From Paenibacillus sp. JJ-223 (GTDB lineage Bacteria; Bacillota; Bacilli; Paenibacillales; Paenibacillaceae), in NCBI RefSeq assembly GCF_927798175.1, contig NZ_CAKMMP010000021.1:1-64000 (forward strand): 64,000 nt of DNA. Reading direction: 5' to 3'. Both the position numbers and the translations under genes were made by a program. Below the pieces are notes generated by a model that saw only the letters and a list, made by a program, of their open reading frames with translations, ran no database searches and was not told the DNA's origin. This document shows positions 63,475-64,000 of this stretch, piece by piece (position 1 is the stretch's first letter; every line of letters starts with the position of its first letter).

Positions 63475-63657
63475 TCACTTTAGGATGAATCCCGTACTTG
63501 AAGCAATATTCAGCCTTAATCCGTTTTCTTCAGCATATTGTATTGTGGCTTGTAACTGTTTCTTCATTTTTTTATTGAGGAAATTATCTGGTTTAGTAAT
63601 AACGGATGTTCATCTCTTGGCTTCAATTACAGCATCTGAAGTAACACTAAAGACCGA
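63475..63657 (-). pseudogene. Remnant of a PD-(D/E)xK-type toxin C-terminus
   Basis: On the minus strand an open frame reads SVFSVTSDAVIEAKR, a TGA stop (63612-63610), then TSVITKPDNFLNKKM followed by KKQLQATIQYAEENGLRLNI and a stop at 63475. DAVIEAK has the D-x3-ExK spacing of restriction-endonuclease-fold nucleases, and NFLNKKMKKQ...YAEENG resembles the C-terminal helix of polymorphic toxins. A TAG lies directly upstream at 63660. There is no start codon or ribosome binding site, so this is a fragment. Confidence 0.45.
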
Positions 63658-64000
63658 CTATGATTCTTTAATGCTCTTGTTTTATCAGATAATACATTTT
63701 TTCAGAAGTATGACCGCCTCTAGTAAAAAGCTATTACAACTATTATCGGCCAATTTGTGGTAGATTGCATCACCCTCCATATGAAAATCTGACCAGCGAT
63801 AATTCAAAGCCATGTTTCTAAATGTTCTTGTTGTAGTATAATGACAGTAGTAGATAAAACGTTAAACTAAAAAAAGCCAGTGGGCTACCCACGGCGAGAG
63901 ATTCATACGGAATGAAAAACCACCGGTTTTGGCGCCAACCTATCGCCGGTGGTTTTTCTTGTCTTTAGAATCTTCACCAAAAGATCAAACGACACAGTTT
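63658..64000. other. Window-end intergenic region with hairpins
   Basis: No gene is seen. A TATAAT box occurs at about 63837-63842. GTGGG/CCCAC at 63882-63894 is a small hairpin. AAAAACCACCGG (63915-63926) and CCGGTGGTTTTT (63946-63957) are perfect 12-bp arms with a T tract, a strong intrinsic terminator. The promoter-to-terminator span of ~115 bp could encode a small RNA. Confidence 0.45.

Noticed and set aside
63485..63763. 92-aa plus-strand frame over the toxin remnant
   Set aside because: The protein-like signal is on the minus strand; the plus frame looks like its shadow.
1..64000. CRISPR arrays, tRNA or rRNA genes
   Set aside because: No regularly spaced repeats, cloverleaf-like sequences or rRNA segments were noticed.

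Overview
The window comes from a Gram-positive, endospore-forming member of the Bacillales, most likely Paenibacillus. The evidence is a gerA-type germination operon, TerC/TerD/TerB and XpaC/TelA genes of the Bacillus type, a SigO-RsoA-YvrJ set, a YesM/YesN-like two-component system beside an Lpl-type sugar importer, strong AGGAGG ribosome binding sites, and CcpA-like and LexA-like boxes. No rRNA, tRNA, CRISPR array, integrase or complete insertion sequence was seen.

Layout. 0-6 kb: a secreted glycoside-hydrolase-like protein and a two-gene heterodimeric ABC exporter. 6-20 kb: a 191-aa unknown, a 31-aa membrane peptide, and a long minus-strand Ter block. The Ter block runs terB, terD x3, a TerD-TerD fusion and terC, then a terminator, then a small-molecule module (CitE-like lyase, PRTase-TRSP, StiP-PELOTA, HAD phosphatase, ATP-grasp), then xpaC and telA. 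20-27 kb: lipoprotein SBP, two permeases and a histidine kinase/AraC-type regulator pair, with a cre-like box before the permeases. 27-36 kb: a lipoprotein, a NERD-domain protein, a beta-hydroxyacid dehydrogenase, a germinant receptor operon and small proteins. 36-44 kb: galK, an MFS transporter, a stalk-domain protein, sigO-yvrJ-rsoA, two uncharacterised envelope proteins and a lysozyme-like protein. 44-62.4 kb: a visibly AT-rich defence island. 62.5-64 kb: a MazG-like pyrophosphohydrolase and a decayed toxin/immunity pair.

The defence island is the main accessory element. A divergent pair (HEPN-like protein and XRE regulator) precedes dndB-dndC-dndD-dndE-dndA, which makes DNA phosphorothioate. 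On the opposite strand, convergent to it, lies dptF-dptG-dptH, the restriction partner that attacks unmodified DNA. Between them sits a DUF262-DUF1524 protein of the GmrSD/SspE type, a second possible effector that could read the modification. Similar 12-bp palindromes (TTAC-N4-GTAA) lie upstream of both the modification and the restriction operon. The dnd promoter overlaps a LexA-like box, and the dptF leader carries a terminator-like hairpin. Together these suggest coordinated control of modification and restriction.

The 3-copy ~230-bp element with terminal inverted repeats (7.3, 28.3 and 39.4 kb), the tandem hairpin unit at 9.4-9.65 kb and the 4-copy short repeat at 35.8-36.0 kb are non-coding repeats that the genes do not explain.
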